This document shows positions 1-13,393 of a DNA stretch of 64,000 nucleotides, in pieces. Within the stretch, counting starts at the first letter, position 1, and each line of letters starts with the position of its first letter. This stretch comes from Strobilurus pachycystidiatus (lineage: Eukaryota > Basidiomycota > Agaricomycetes > Agaricales > Physalacriaceae). A model generated the notes under the pieces. It saw only the letters and a program-made list of their open reading frames with translations. It was not told the DNA's origin and made no database searches. The stretch lies in assembly GCA_019915135.1 (NCBI GenBank), contig JAHLMK010000005.1, positions 1,426,001 through 1,490,000 on the forward strand, read 5' to 3'. The position numbers and the translations under genes are program-made.

Positions 1-114
1 TTCCTTTGTCCATTGTCCTCTGGCGTGATCGCAGACAATGGCCCTGGTACGCTAATTTATACTTAAATTGGAGCTAGCGCGCATTGGTTGCGACCAGTCT
101 GCTTCAATACCATC

Positions 115-1127
115 ATGGTGAGCACGGTGCCCTCATCTCTGTCTGATTCTTCACAACTTACGCGCGTTCGCAGGCAGGTCGAAATGGAAAGAAGCGGGCT
201 GCGCCTGCTGATTTTGATGACAAGCCCGAGTCTCCGGATGACCAAGGCATCGACAAACCTGTGCCAAGTTCACATCTGAAGAAGAAGAAGACGAAACTGG
301 AGCATTCGGTATGCTGCCTCTGGCTCGACGGTCCATTTCTTTTTCTGACGGGTATCCAGACACCACCGGCCCCGGCTCTCAAGAAATCTCCAACGCGTTC
401 CACCAAACCGCGCACGCGTCCCAGATCATGCGCCAATGCCACCCGCCCCACCATCGCTCTCAAACCTTCCCTGCCTCTCATTATCTCTCCGCCGGAGGAG
501 CCAAATCACGAACTCGGGACGTTCGACTTTTACAGCGTCGAACACCCTGCCCTCCATGATGCGTACGACCCGGAGACAGACAAATACGATTACGACGTGA
601 TCTTTGACTTGTTGTATCATTGGCAGCAGACCGGTGTGGCACCCACCGTTCGGTGCTTTTTACCAGACCTGCCGGCCGACGGGGAGAATGGGCGCATGCT
701 TTGCCGCGCATTCAAGGACGAGAACGCGGGACCGATGCACGATATCGTCATTTCTTCTCTCGCCATCACCGAGGACCATGAGCTCAACGAAGCCGCAGCC
801 GTCGAAGGCCAATGCTTTGTTGCTGATGTTCAGACGGGCAACATCTCGATCTCCGGTGGCATCTTCCAGATGAACTGTATGCCAACTTGGTCAGATATCA
901 TCGAGGAGAAGGAGAACAGGCAGACTGGGATTGATTTGGCTGAGGTGTTCGAGGGATATATCGATATGGCGGTCAAGTTCAAGCAGAAGGGAGGGCAAAG
1001 ATTGCGCTGCGCGCTCTTTGGTATCAGGTCGGACGTCGAGATGGAAGGCTGGGAGTCGAAGAAGAAATTCTCTGGCTTTTACGCTAAGCTTGACCAGGCG
1101 CAGATCCCTCTCATCGAGACACCTTGA
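115..1127 (+). CDS. Uncharacterised basidiomycete protein, 301 aa, three exons
   Basis: I do not recognise the family. The model is ATG at 115-117, intron 118-173, exon 174-308, intron 309-359 and a last exon to the TGA at 1125-1127; both introns are GT-AG and keep the frame. The N-terminus (about residues 1-75) is basic and low in complexity, with GKKR and KKKK clusters that resemble nuclear localisation signals. The rest is a compact acidic domain beginning near the motif FDFYSVEHPALHD and ending in IPLIETP. No signal peptide or membrane segment is seen. The first exon would carry only the start codon, which is unusual but supported by the donor GTGAGC right after ATG and an acceptor at 171-173. 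A TATA-like TTTATACTTA lies at about 56-65. An alternative is that the real first exon lies further left. Confidence 0.7.
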
Positions 1128-3971
1128 TGAGCGCGTATTTATCGTGTGACGGTTGTACTATATACGTATACTCAAGGTTGGAAACGGGTTTTGAATTTGA
1201 ACACCGAAGCCTCTCTCGCATCCAAGAGTCAAGGAGTCATCGTGCCTAAGTTTCTCTTCCTCTCATTTCGTGCCAATGAGCTGAACAGCGACAGGCATTC
1301 CCACGGGCACTGGCACTGGATCGTCAACCGGTTCTTTGCCTCTGCAATACAGTCTGTCCTCGCTGATGAAGCTGCCCTGCGAGTCTCCGCACTCTGTTCA
1401 ATTGAGAATCAGTAGTCGAGTGCGGTGCACAGCGTGGCGATGTGAAATAACGCCAGCTTGAAAGCAGTGTCGAACAGCGAACTTGAGTGAGAAGCAGTTG
1501 TTATAACACGCAGCAAGAAGCGTACCCATGGGAATCTGAGGAACGTGTAGCGCCGCATAGCTCAAGAGCAAGGACTTTCTTCCATTTGCCTGGGAGGTGA
1601 CTACATAAGATCACTCGGAATGCGGACTGGCACACTGGACAGCGTCTTTCAGAAGCCTCATTCTGTCACAACATTGACTCGACTGTCTCAGAGAACTGCG
1701 CGCTTGTTGGCGGGACAGGTTTTGATATATAGGTTGGCTTCGATCAAACTTCCAGACAGCTCATTAAGGCATTGGCTGATTCATTCGTAGGCTTCCACGA
1801 GCGTCGTATACTACTACTACGGTCTGGTTACGTTGAAGTCTAAGCGCTCAGACCTCAGGACACGCCTTGAGGTCTGGAGACCTATGATTCATACTTCCGT
1901 AGCTGTTAGATGTGAACCGGTGACTGGAGTTCGAAGGGATGAATACAACTGATGAACTTGGAAGCACGATCGCCACGTTACATTCAGCTGTCTTCAAGCG
2001 CGTACAAGAACTGACCTGCAGGATGCCACTCAGTTACAACTCGCCATCCTTTCCTCCAGTAAACTCAGGATCTGACACTGGGCACGGTAAGTTAGAAGAA
2101 ATCTTGACCATCCGGAGGCATATATTCAATACACTCATGCCCTTGCATCCTAATTGATTATTGACTCGAGCGTTTCGAGAACTGCATGCTTGTTGGCAGG
2201 GGAGGCCTGGATGTAACCGTCTGGATGCGTGAATGAGCGAAGGAGACAGTCAATACAGGCAATTCACCTGTCATAGTGACCAAATTTGAGGTTAACAAGG
2301 GAGATATCACGATACGGCCATCTTGTCGATGCAGTTCCAATTCGCGGAAGGGAACGAACAATATGACCTGTGAGAGCGTCGGTGAGATGTACACTGCAAG
2401 ATAACGCGCGTTGTTCGACAAACCTTGTTGCTGAAGGCAATACCATGAATAGGACCGCGAATTTTTTGTTGGCAGAGTGTCAGACACGCCTGGAGATCGT
2501 GGATCAACGGGGAGGGTTTGTCAGCAGAATATCAGCCATGCATTGAAATCGTAGCACTAAGCAGGTTCTCGCTGTTCCGCTGAGCATGATTCATATATGA
2601 TACAGCGCGCCATACTACGCGGGCAGCCGCGGAAAGGGAAGGTTCGGAGTATCGGAATTTGTTGGCAGAGTATCAGTGATACCTTGAATTTGGAGCAGTG
2701 AGCAGGTTTCGCTCGTTCGTTGATTATATCGTCGCAGGGAGGGAAGGTTCGGCACATCGGACCAAATGCTGAGGCGGCCAATGAGGAGAGAGCTTTGACT
2801 TCCTTGATGGAGCCTTGAATGAGTCCTCATCCCAACATTTGACCATTGCCAATGCCGTATGTCGAAGACACCCTTCTTGGAGGGAGGCACGTTGACCTGG
2901 CGGAATGGTCATGCTATTACAGATAATCCTCAGCATAACGACTGGTTACCGCGTCGGGAAATTGCAAACCGAAGCGAATGTGTGGCGTCTTATCCTAGGC
3001 GAATCAGTAGGACCCGGAGTGCAAGAACGTACCCATGTAGGTGTGAATGGCGTCAAAGTTGTACACGCGTTTTGAGGTGAGTACGGGTGCCCCAGCTTTT
3101 GGACTTCCCTGAAGTGTATGCGCATACCATCCGTGAGGCCCGCATTGATCTTCATCATGCCCTGCGAGGATCACCTTCACAAGTGGATCTGCACCCAGAG
3201 AACAGGGTTGTGATTTGAAGAATGAGCGCCGTTCGGTGATCTCGCGTCAACGATGTTTCAAGGTTGCAGCCATCCTCGAGGATCTTATTCGCCTGTATGC
3301 CCACCATGGTCATTATGTAGATGCATGGTGAGCGGAGGGTATCCGACATTTATCCCCTTCGAATATGTCAACGTCCTGCGATAAATGATGTATAGACGTC
3401 GGTGTGCAACGAGATGCGATGTCATGACATCGCCACGTGCGACAAGTGAGGAGGCAAAAGCACTGCAGAGACCAGAGCGTGGCGCAGGGCATACGGTAAG
3501 CGCCGGAGGGCTGTGCAAGATTCAGAGATAGGACTTGCCTAGACGGATTTGAGTGGACGCGCCCGCAGCCTCAAGCTTCGGATAAGCGTTACCAATGCGC
3601 CAACCATTCGTGGACTGGGCGCAGACGTCCTTGCCATCACTATACTGCAGCTGTCAGATCAGACGGAACCCAAAAGCATGAACTACTGATGTCGATGAGC
3701 GGCGAATACGAAAACTCCGTGCGCTGGCAGGGCATGATTTAGTTACGAGTGGATTTAGCGGAACAATGTACTTTTTTTTGCATTGCGAGGGACGAGGGAC
3801 AAGTCGACAACCTTTTCTGATGATGACTACACTGCAGTCGGGTCACGGCTGTCACATCACACACCTTTCTTGCGCTCATTAAGTCGTTGTCCTCGTCGCC
3901 TGCCACGTTCCGCCCGCCGTGCTCGTCGCCATCGACAACGCTGGCGACCCCCACCCTCCCGACGCCAAGCC
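1128..3971. other. Long spacer with degenerate repeats, no supported gene
   Basis: No open frame here reads like a conserved protein. The stretch contains several diverged copies of a TTGTTGGCAG motif (about 1704, 2188, 2468 and 2660) and the tandem repeat listed separately. Around 2990-3200 the minus strand has short coding-like runs bordered by splice-like sites, possibly a decayed gene, but I cannot assemble a product. The last 190 bp are the 5' flank of the RhoGAP gene. Confidence 0.5.
2463..2761. repeat. Degenerate tandem repeat, about 105-140 bp unit
   Basis: Unit A (2517-2657) and unit B (2658-2761) share, in order, TTTGT[T/C][G/A]GCAGA, TATCAG, CTTGAA/CATTGAAAT, AGCAGGTT, GCTCGTT-like sequence, and GGGAAGGTTCGG-x-x-x-ATCGGA near the end. 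A partial third unit (2463-2516) has the same opening GTTGGCAGAGTGTCAG. The copies are diverged and unit B is shorter by internal loss. Confidence 0.6.
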
Positions 3972-6900
3972 ATGAACAGAGACCAGGACGCTCCACGGTC
4001 TCCGTCGCCATGGTCTAACAGCCAGTCTCGTGGACAGCCTCTGGGCATCAATGTCGATGCTCGCAGCGGCCAGGCGTATCCACAAACCATGAACCCTTCC
4101 TCCAGCCCATACTCCGCGCCCCCGACAAGCGCAGCCCGCATTCCCGAGCGACCACAAGTGCCGACCAGATCGTCGACCGTTGGCTCATCAGAGGTTGATC
4201 GCACTGCCGTGCCCAGGGACAACATACCAACAGCTCGCAGCGAAGATCTGAGCCATTCCACCAACTACCGCCCCGCCCCCGCCTTCCTGCGCTCTAGTCG
4301 CCCGTCCACGCCTCCCGGATCGGGCTCTGGGAGGTCGCATCCCGCCTCGGCCTCGGGACATTCTGACGATTCCCTCCACCAACCAAACCCGAAACGCCTA
4401 AGTGGCACATCCTTCACCTCCGCCCGCTCGGGATCGTCCAGCTCCGAGCGCCTCCCGCCTGCCTCGTCGTCCAGTGCGTCCAGCACTTCCACCGCCCTCG
4501 TATCCGTCTCGTCGTGAGCCGCCCTTGCATTGCCCGTATACCCCTTGTAGCTCACCACGTCGGCAGGACATGCTCTTCTTGTGGAAAAGTCATGCAGGGA
4601 CCCTTTGTACGAGCATTGAACACCGTATTTCATTTGAATTGTTTCAAGTGCATGGTCCGTCCTGGTGTCCTCTCTCCTCTGACCCTCCCTCACTTGCATT
4701 ATGCACAGGACTGCGGTGACGTCGTAGCCTCCAAGTTCTTCCCAATCGAAGGCACGGACGGAAAGCAGCAGCCTTTGTGCGAGAGAGACTACTTCCGACG
4801 GCTCAACCTCATCTGTGCAAAGTGTGGGATGGCTTTGCGGGGAAGCTACATCACAGCTTGCAGTACGTCTACGCTCAGCCTATCTTCTGCTCATTCTTAT
4901 GCCTCCTAGACAAGAAGTTTCACGTTGAACACTTCACCTGTTCCCTGTGTCCAACACTATTTGGCCCCCAGGACTCATATTACGAGCACGATGGCGACGT
5001 TTACTGTCACTTTCACTACTCGACAAGATTCGCGACCAAGTGCGCTGGCTGCAGTAGCGCCATCTTGAAACAATTCGTCGAGATCAACCGGAACATGAGA
5101 GACGAATGCTGGCATCCAGAGTGTTACATGATTAACAAGGTACGTCTTTTATCTCAGCGTCGTACGACTGATTGACTTGCGCGCGTTTAGTTCTGGAACG
5201 TCAAAGTAGTCTCGAGGCGACCTAATAGTTCCGCGTCGCTTGATGGGGAGGGAGCGTATGTAGAGGAAGAACAGCGAGAGACTCCGACATCATTAAAGGA
5301 CAAGCAGATCAAGATGGAACAGCAGGTCTATCGAATATGGACGTACGTCCCCACCCAGCATCCGTACCTATGTCTTCTACTAAACGTTCACACAGAGTTC
5401 TCTCGGCCTTCGAGGAGTCCAGTGCCGCCTGTATATCGGACATGTTACGGCAAGTCAGCAACGGGCAATACCTAGACGCCATCCGAATGGCGGAGAAGTT
5501 CATATTACATGTGGAAGTCCTTTTCGCGACGATAGACGACCTCGAATACCAGTTTGCGAGACTGAACATGAAAGGTGCGAGTGAATACTTCTTGACAAAT
5601 TAGGTCGCATAGTTCTGACGGAGCTCTGTTAGGGATGTCTCATGTTCGGGAGGCTCGAATGCTTTGCCGCAAGACAGTAGAGTTGTTTACGTTGCTCTCA
5701 CATACGCAGGAGACCGGATCTCGGAGGATGGGTATGACACAGGAGTTGCTGGCGCTTGTGACCGGCCTCGCCCATTACTTGAAGATCTTGATCCGTATCG
5801 CATTAACGGGCGGGTTGAAATTGGAGAGGGAAGGCAGCACTCGGGAGGCTATGTCGTCCTTCCTGGACAAGCTCCATCTCCTCGCCGTCCAAGGCGGAAA
5901 CCCCGGCGCGAGACGAGTCATCAAGGGGCAACACGGCGAGGCGCTCTCTGTCTCCAATGGCGGTGTCAATGCGGGTACACAAGGTGTGACGTATGGTTTC
6001 AGGAGTTTGGCGCCCGAGAACGCTGGCGATTCTCCATTCTCCGCGGGCGCGTCTGCTGGGGGTAGCACTGGGACGCTCAGCTCCAACAATCCACCGTCAG
6101 ACCTGTGCGTCAAGTGCAATCAGACAGTCGAGGAGGATTGCGTGCGACTAGGGACTTACCAGCGTTGGCATTCACAGTGTGTCCAGTGCACCAAGTGTGG
6201 CAAGCTGGCCGCCGTGCCTACTGCTAAAGAGCGTCTCGAGGAGAAGGCGGGTGATGGGAAGGATGGCCAGCCGAAGCTATCCACGGCCCGTCGACCACCA
6301 GCGAACGTGGGCGCTTTCGTTTACGAGATGGACACAAGGAAGGAGACAGCGTCGTTTGGCGATGTGCCCACCGTCATACTATGCACGGACCACGCACATT
6401 CTGGATGTCGGGGTGGTTTCCAAGCCGTGCAGCGTTTGGAGCAGTATGCTTTCTTGTTGAATGTCGCGCTAAGACGGTTATATCTGCTTCTGAAGAGGCA
6501 GGGCGTTGTAACACTTACAGCTGGTAAGGATCTGTTTTAGGTTGCAATTGAATGAGACTAACGACGCCCACAGAAACCACTGCAGCCCCCACATCAAGTA
6601 CCATGAAATCAGGCGACGATCCTTATCGAAACTCTGCGGACATTATGAGGATGAAGTCTGTGCACCTGGATCGCAAACTTTCGGCGACGGCACGCTTGCC
6701 CAAGCGCTCGACGATTGTGGAGAGTCCTGCTGGAAGGACCGTACATCCCTCCGAACTGCTTAGCTCCCAAAAATCACAGGATGTGAATGTGCATGTCTCC
6801 CATGCCACGGCGTCTCACCCGAATGTTCACGGTCCGTATCATGGTCAAATGGCGCAGATGGCGCAGGGTAGATCGCCACCTCAAGCGTATCAGACCCCGG

Positions 6901-8621
6901 CGTATGCATCATCATCTAGTGGGCGACCGCATCTGGGCGATGGGCAAGTGCTTCGGCCAGCTTTCGCCAGGAATAACACGGAGGTCATGATCGTGGATGA
7001 AAGCGCACCCAACTCCCCAGCACTCGGAGACGAGAACCAGAACATGCAGATGCACATACCTGTACGGGACGATGGTATCACGCTGGCCGACATACCACAG
7101 CTGATGGAGGCTGCTCAAGCTCGGGAGCAACAGCGATCGTTGCCACGGCAGAGCTCAATACCCTACATTGCGGAGTTGAGTGCCCTGGAACTGGCCATTG
7201 TCAAGCACAGCGCGGTGCTGGCTCTTATACGGTCGCCACTGAAGGATCAGATCGATCTGGACGAGCTGCTGGAGATGGTAGAGACGAAGAAGCCTAACTT
7301 TTGGAACAAGCTGTTCAAGGGCGACAAGAAGAACGTCAAGAAGAAAGGTGCGTGTCCAACACCTTTTGATCACATCCTCGCTAATGATAGATGCCAGGCG
7401 TTTTTGGTGTTCCTTTGGAGCTTCTGGTACAGGGCGAGGGTTCCGATTCGCTGCTGGGTGCGTCCAGAGCCACCCTGCGAGTCCCCAGTTTCATCGACGA
7501 TGTCATCTCGGCCATGCGTCAAATGGGTAAGCAGACAGACACTAGCCAATGTTTCAATAAGACGCTAAACATGACGCGTTACAGATATGTCGGTGGAAGG
7601 CATATTCCGCAAAAACGGCAACATTCGTCGATTGAAGGAGTTGACGGAGGCCATTGACAAGGATCCGTCATCTGTGGATCTCACAACAGACAATCCGGTC
7701 CAGCTCGCGGCATTGCTCAAGAAGTTCCTTCGCGATCTGCCAGATCCTCTGATGACGTTCAAACTGCATCGACTCCTGGTAGCTTCTCAATGTAAGTTTG
7801 ATTTGTGGACTCAACTGAGATCATTTCATTGATTACTGCACATCTTAGCGGTGCCCAATGAACTCGAGCGCAAACGCTTGCTACACCTTCTCTCTGTCAT
7901 CATGCCTAAGGCTCACCGAGACACGATGGAGGTATTGTTCGTCTTCTTGAAGTGGGTGGCCTCGTTCGCACACATGGATGCCGAGACCGGAAGCAAGATG
8001 GACCTGGGAAACCTTGCGACCGTCATATGTCCTAGTATTCTCTACTCCCGAGGCAGGGATGCCGTCCGAGACGAGAGCTTTGGCGCCATCAGAGTGGTGA
8101 CAGCGCTACTGGAGAATCAAGACGAATTCTTCACGGTCCCTCAAGAGTTCCTCTCCATTCTCCACGACCAGGAATACTTCGTCAATTCGCTGGAGCTCCC
8201 AGCGAAGGACCTCATGAAGAAGTGCGACACCTATCAAAAGGTCAAGGCCACCAATGGACGAGCACCTGGTACGCTATACAGCGCTTCCAACGGGAGCACC
8301 CCACGATTCCAGCAGGCCGTTACATCGCCCACCGTTGAGCGCGGTCCAGTACTCGGAATGGCCCAGAATGGGGCTCGCCCTCACCCTGGTGGGATGCCAA
8401 TCGCTAACTCTGCCTATCCTGGCTCACCTTCATTGCCGCCTCAGGGTATGACGCAGAATCCAACAAGGATGGCTCAACCAATCGATGATTGGCCCGTTAC
8501 GCCACGACCCCGGAACACATCGGGGACTGGGTCACGGCCCTCATCGTATGTCCAGCCGAGGCCCAGCGCAGACCAGCCATCGCTCGTTCCTGCTGGGTAT
8601 CCTGTTCGTCAGCGGATATGA
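3972..8621 (+). CDS. LIM-domain Rho GTPase-activating protein (Rga1-like)
   Basis: Predicted to stimulate GTP hydrolysis by Rho/Cdc42-type GTPases at sites of polarised growth. Eleven exons can be joined in frame (3972-4513, 4567-4654, 4709-4862, 4910-5139, 5191-5342, 5396-5574, 5633-6523, 6574-7347, 7398-7526, 7585-7791, 7849-8621) to give about 1372 aa. Residues 1-180 are Ser/Pro-rich. Three LIM zinc modules follow (about 183-345; CSSCGKV, CAKCGMALRGSY, CAGCSSAI), then a further LIM-like Cys cluster near 606-640 (CVKCNQT, CTKCGK). A RhoGAP domain occupies about 1005-1190, starting FGVPLE and containing the arginine-finger segment VEGIFRKNG and LRDLPDPL. The tail is Pro/Ser-rich. This LIM + RhoGAP order matches fungal Rga1 proteins. 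The start was chosen at MNRDQDAP; an upstream in-frame extension to 3783 is Arg-rich and unlikely. Confidence 0.93.
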
Positions 8622-9469
8622 TATATCCCTTCGACATCCCGCCGTCTTGCAGTGATTCGTTTGCCTCTGATCTTTGATTTCGTCACTATCTGTAATTTAG
8701 CATTCACTTTTTGTGCTTCTACGCTCACTCTCTCCATCTATTGATATGGACGACTATCTCGCAGTACTTACGATACCCCCAGCACAGGAGATGTTCCGTC
8801 TCTGTTTCGCCGAACCTGACGTTGTAGCATGCCAAATTTCAAAGACTAAAATGTGTACTTATTTCTCGAGCGAGACGAGACTTAACCAGGACTTGTATCA
8901 TGAAACGTAACGGACTTGTACTATTTAATCATAATATGGACAAAAACACGTAACTACGGAGGGATGCTAAAGATACAATGCCCATCAAGAGAAATAAAGC
9001 ATGTGGGGACTCTGGTAAGGAACATTTCCCCAAGTCGAATTTTCGTCGACACCCAAAGGATGGAGAACGCTCCAGCTGAGACCCTCTTCCATCTACGACA
9101 AGCGGTAGACTCCTGCGAGAAAATGAAGAAATCGCAAGGGGACAATAAGCCAGTCGTGAAATGAGTAAAGAAGAAAATTTGCTGCCGTCGGCAATTTATA
9201 CTGTGCATCAATTTGGCCTTGCTTGGCAACAGACTTAGACCCTTGGTCCGAAAAGTGTGGCGCAGCGAGCACTTATGCTCTTGTCAAAACAACTAGGAGA
9301 GAAGCCAAGCTGCTTGAGTTTGCAGATACAAGTATCATGTTACGGCCTGAGCATTTCTGATTGCTAGCAGCTCGTGTATTCGAAAGTCCGTAAATGCTCC
9401 AAACGTGTAACTAATACAATGCATGCGAAGTATGATGAAGACACAATAAGTCCCAAGAAAAGGTTGGCG
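8622..9469. other. Convergent 3' spacer between RhoGAP and TRP channel genes
   Basis: The two genes converge here. The stretch is A/T-richer than its flanks and contains only short open frames without recognisable motifs; it probably holds the two 3' untranslated regions. I see no repeat or RNA gene. Confidence 0.5.
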
Positions 9470-12400
9470 CTAATCAGTGTTCACGTCCAGGCTTTCCACT
9501 ATCCTCTCCAAAAGCTTTTCAATCTTCTTTTGTGTGCGTTCGATCTCGTCCATCCTCCGGTCTACACCCCCCATATCCGCTTCCCCCTCCATGACCTCCG
9601 ATGCCGTCGGGAGCTTGGACCGCAAGCTCGACATTGAGGGCGGACTTTCAGCCAGTTCGGTGTCCGAGTTCATATCGGGAAACCTCTTGACGCTGCCGGA
9701 AAGTCCTTCTTTGGTGGGGGTGCTTTTTTGTGGCGAGCTGGGATGACCGCCGACACCGTCTCGTCTGTGCTGAGTCATCGAAGACAGCCGTCTGCGGCTC
9801 GCGGGGCCAAAGCTGACAAGTGACTGTGGAGGGTGCTGTGGCATGTCGTTTCCAACGTCATCGTCTACGACGAGAGGTTGAAAGATTTGTGCTAAGGGGC
9901 TGGTGAAGCTCTGCGCTGCCTCCATTGCCTTGCTCATTACAGAGTTGACGCGAGCACGAGGAACTGCGAACGGGACAGAATCAGAAGATTGTTGATGTTG
10001 TTGGGAAGGATGCTGTTGGGGTGCGAAATGCGCTCGTGATGAATCCTGAACTGGCGTCGCTTGAGGGGGGCGAAGCGGTGATGAGAAGGGAGAGTTGCGT
10101 CTTTGGTAACCAGACACTGAGTTCCGCAGTTGTTGTGGATCGTCCTCGAAGTCATCGAGAGCGCTCGTGTCAAGCTCGTCCTCAATTTCGAAGATCTGAA
10201 CGGCAGTGATCAACTCACCGCAAAACGTGCATGAGAGAAGCTACATACCACGTTAATGTCAGCATCGGATCCAGCTAAACCTTCAAAGATAGCTACGGGC
10301 GAGGTCAGGGAAGACCGTGAATCTGAGGACGTTGCTGACCTATCCGCTTTGTAAACCCTCGAGGTAGCGAATCATACACCTTCTCAGCCGCTACGGAAAT
10401 CGTTTCGTAAAAGCCTGTTGTGCCATTCTTCTTGGCTTCGCGCTCGTAGAGGGCAATCACCAACAAGATTGGGAAGCTCGTTAACCGAATCATGAACACA
10501 TTGACCTGGAGAGAGAGACATTAGTATGTCATTTGTCTCGCTGCTTGAAGACGAGCCTTGTGAAACCATCGAGGAGTGAGTATATAACTCGAAGGCAACA
10601 TAATGCACAAAGCGAAGAGGTTGATAGGTGGTTGGTACGAGAAGAGGGAGTCCGCCTTGACACTACGCGAATCAGCATTGATTGTCTGCCTTGGGTGAGC
10701 GCTTACCCTTCGATTGTCGACACTGCGCGCCTGAACATGGCCTAAATTGCAACGTCAATCTCAACGCGATGATGTATGCATGACTTGATTACCTCTGCAG
10801 CAGCGTCTTCGTTGATGGTAGCGAACGTGTTCGACAGGATCGAAACAAGGACTGACGCACTATCAGAAAGATTTACTGGAAAGGATAGAGCAGGTACTGA
10901 CCAGTAAGCAGCAAGGTGTTACTCAAGCAGGCGTAAGTGACCATCAAGATTGGTCCGAAGACCTGGTGGAATTGAGCTATTGAGCGCGGTCAAAAGGGGC
11001 AGAAAGTGCAATGAGATGGCGAGATACATACTAGCTTTCTCAAATCCGCTCGCATCGAGACCAAACCACAAGTCCAGCATCCACCAAGCTATCGTTCTTC
11101 AGCAGAATGAGACGAGTGCGAAGCTGACACAACGTTAAGGTAGTCACCCAATCGTAAACCTGATGTCACGGATTGAGAAGATATTCTTGGCTGCCAGTGC
11201 GATTTGCGGGACGCACCTGGCCTCATTTCGGCTCAATCTGGAGAATCACAACTTAGTGGTGTAAACATTTCACCTAGCATTACGACTCACGTCCACAAGG
11301 CATACAAGAATCCACAAAAACAGAATGCCGCAATCAACATCAGAACAATGAACTGCATCATCATTGCTCGGAGCGAGAGCACCATAAGGTTATTCTTCAA
11401 AGTAACGAATGCCAACCTAGGCAGTGATAAGATGAGTCAAGCTACGCCAGAACAGCACTGTCACTGACCGGGGAAACATCAGACAGGCTATCAATGCCAG
11501 ACAGTCAATACCCGTAGTCCGAGCCCAACGACCTGAACTATATCAGCGGATGAAGTCGAATTTATAGATTCGTGCTAACTGTCGTGGTACACCCCATAAA
11601 CTCGAAGAACAGCGTAGATGAGATATGTCGTAACAAACGCTAGATCGAAACCATTCCATGTACCCTTGAAGTAGACTTGGAAGAGGGAGTCTTCAGCAAC
11701 AACATGTAGAGGGAAGCGACTGAATATTACCGTGTATGCCATGCTCCTGCATGGCAGCCACCTTTTCTAGAGCAAAGCCGAGAGCGTAGATCATGAACAA
11801 GCCTTCGGCAATGTTGATAGAATTCAACTCGTTCATCTCAATCGCCACGACGAAGAGAACGAACAGTATGAGGAAATTAGAGTATTCCAGAACGGCTCGA
11901 ATTGAGGGCACTTTGAGTCGATAATGATCCAGAAGGGGAGCTTTGTGCGGGTCGTAGAAGTGAATGGGGGTACGTTTGTAGGTCTGGTCGACGTTGAATT
12001 GACAAATACTTGCATGAGGAAGAGCAAACTCACATCAGACAATATCGAGTGGCTGCTCTGAGCCTGGTAAACGCATTTACCGCTGACTGATGTTAGAAAG
12101 ACTTGAACAGGACTAAGTCGTGGGAAACATACGTCCAAATCGCGTCGATAACCCTTTGACACGAAGAGCTTTTGATGAAGCGTTTCGCCTTGCCAAGGAT
12201 AGCCATTTCAATGGCGTTACCGACGCGCTCTTCCAAGTCCTCTCTTTCTTCCCTAGCCAGTTGCATGACCTCAGGATCCGCGCCGCTGTAAACATGCCAG
12301 CTAGTCGTCAGGGTCAGTGCGAGATCAAGCTTATTATTGCCGTATTCGCGAAGCATCCGGATAGCGAGAATCTCGCATAGTTCCGCGCGCGTCCGTGATA

Positions 12401-12682
12401 CCGAGGCGGAGGCGATGTTTTCGTCGCTTATGAAATGCACGCGGTTAAGCAGCAGACAGAAGACTATGGACATGTTTCCGGTGTGTTGGATGGCGGCGTA
12501 TTTTTCGAAGAGAGGTCGTATGAGCGTATATGTTAGATCCGGAGCGGTGAGCTAGCGGGGGCAATATGAGCCTGCAGAGCTGAGGCGGTTGAACGCGGAC
12601 ATACAGCTTCATAGCTTAAGGGAGTGTCTGTAACAGTGTCAGTGACGTCGGCGCCGCTCCGAGTAAAGGAACGAGAACGAAC
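9470..12682 (-). CDS. TRP-like Ca2+-permeable cation channel (fungal Yvc1-related)
   Basis: Likely a polytopic vacuolar or endomembrane cation channel releasing Ca2+. Many short exons on the minus strand can be read in protein order: DTPLSYEA and LTAPDLTYTLIRPL near 12.5-12.6 kb; RTRAELCEILAIRMLREYG and AKRFIKSSSCQRVIDAIW (12.4-12.1 kb); VPSIRAVLEYSNFLILFV-type helices (11.9-11.7 kb); SLRAMMMQFIVLMLIAAF and FCGFLYALWT (11.4-11.3 kb); the pore segment AWWMLDLWFGLDASGF (about 11.1 kb); then VSILSNTFATINEDAAAE, FRRAVSTIEG and DSLFSYQPPINL, and FMIRLTSFPILLVIALYERE. The last exon (10213-9470) is a Ser/Pro-rich tail ending in a short coiled coil (RRMDEIERTQKKIEKLLER). The first coding exon is unresolved: an exon begins in phase 0 at 12682, so the start codon lies in an upstream exon, probably between 12.73 and 12.95 kb. 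Two decayed partial copies lie at 24.0 and 57.7 kb. Confidence 0.87.
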
Positions 12683-13393
12683 CTATGAAAGTCTAAAAGA
12701 AGGGTGAACGTTGAGGTCCGACAGCACTTGAACTCAATGCAAAGACTCACTATAATGTCCTGCAAAGACGACCAAGTCAGCCAAGAAAGGCACCAAATAG
12801 ACTTCTACTAGTACTAACGCATCTAATAAGGTGAATGATTGGGTAGACTTTCGTTGCGTCGATATCGCGGCTACATGGCGCTGGTAAGAAGGGATAGACA
12901 GATAGCAGAGAAGCCTACAGAGATAGAAGCGGCTCATTTTCTCTTCTGTTGTCCTCCGCCATGGTGACGTCAAAAGGTCAAAATGAAAGTCAGTCGGAAA
13001 GCGCGTTGCGTGACAACGCCTCGTGTTGGTGACGCGACCCGCGCGCCGCGCCCGGCTTGCCATCATGATCTTGAACTGTATCCACTACCACCGCCTACCG
13101 CGCGCCTTTCTTTTCACCACCACAACACGTCCACCACCGGTCTTCGAGCCACCGCCGTCACCTCCGCCTCGACCACGAAATTCCTCTGATCTCTTGGTTT
13201 CTTCGACGCGGGTCGTGCCTATGATCGTATCGACGATGAACATCGATGAACCTTCACTGAACGCTGAGCGCTGAGAATCATCGTAGCTTCGTAGAGGTTT
13301 CCAGGTTTCAGGTATGTAACCCTGAACTTCTTACACGGTCTGCGGCATTCCGCCCAACGCCATGCGGCACTCCAACGGCACCCCGTACTTACT

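Noticed and set aside
12983..13274. Small frames upstream of GNAT copies, also open in copy B
   Set aside because: They persist because the duplication is recent; indels between the copies shift the frame and change the ends, which argues against coding.
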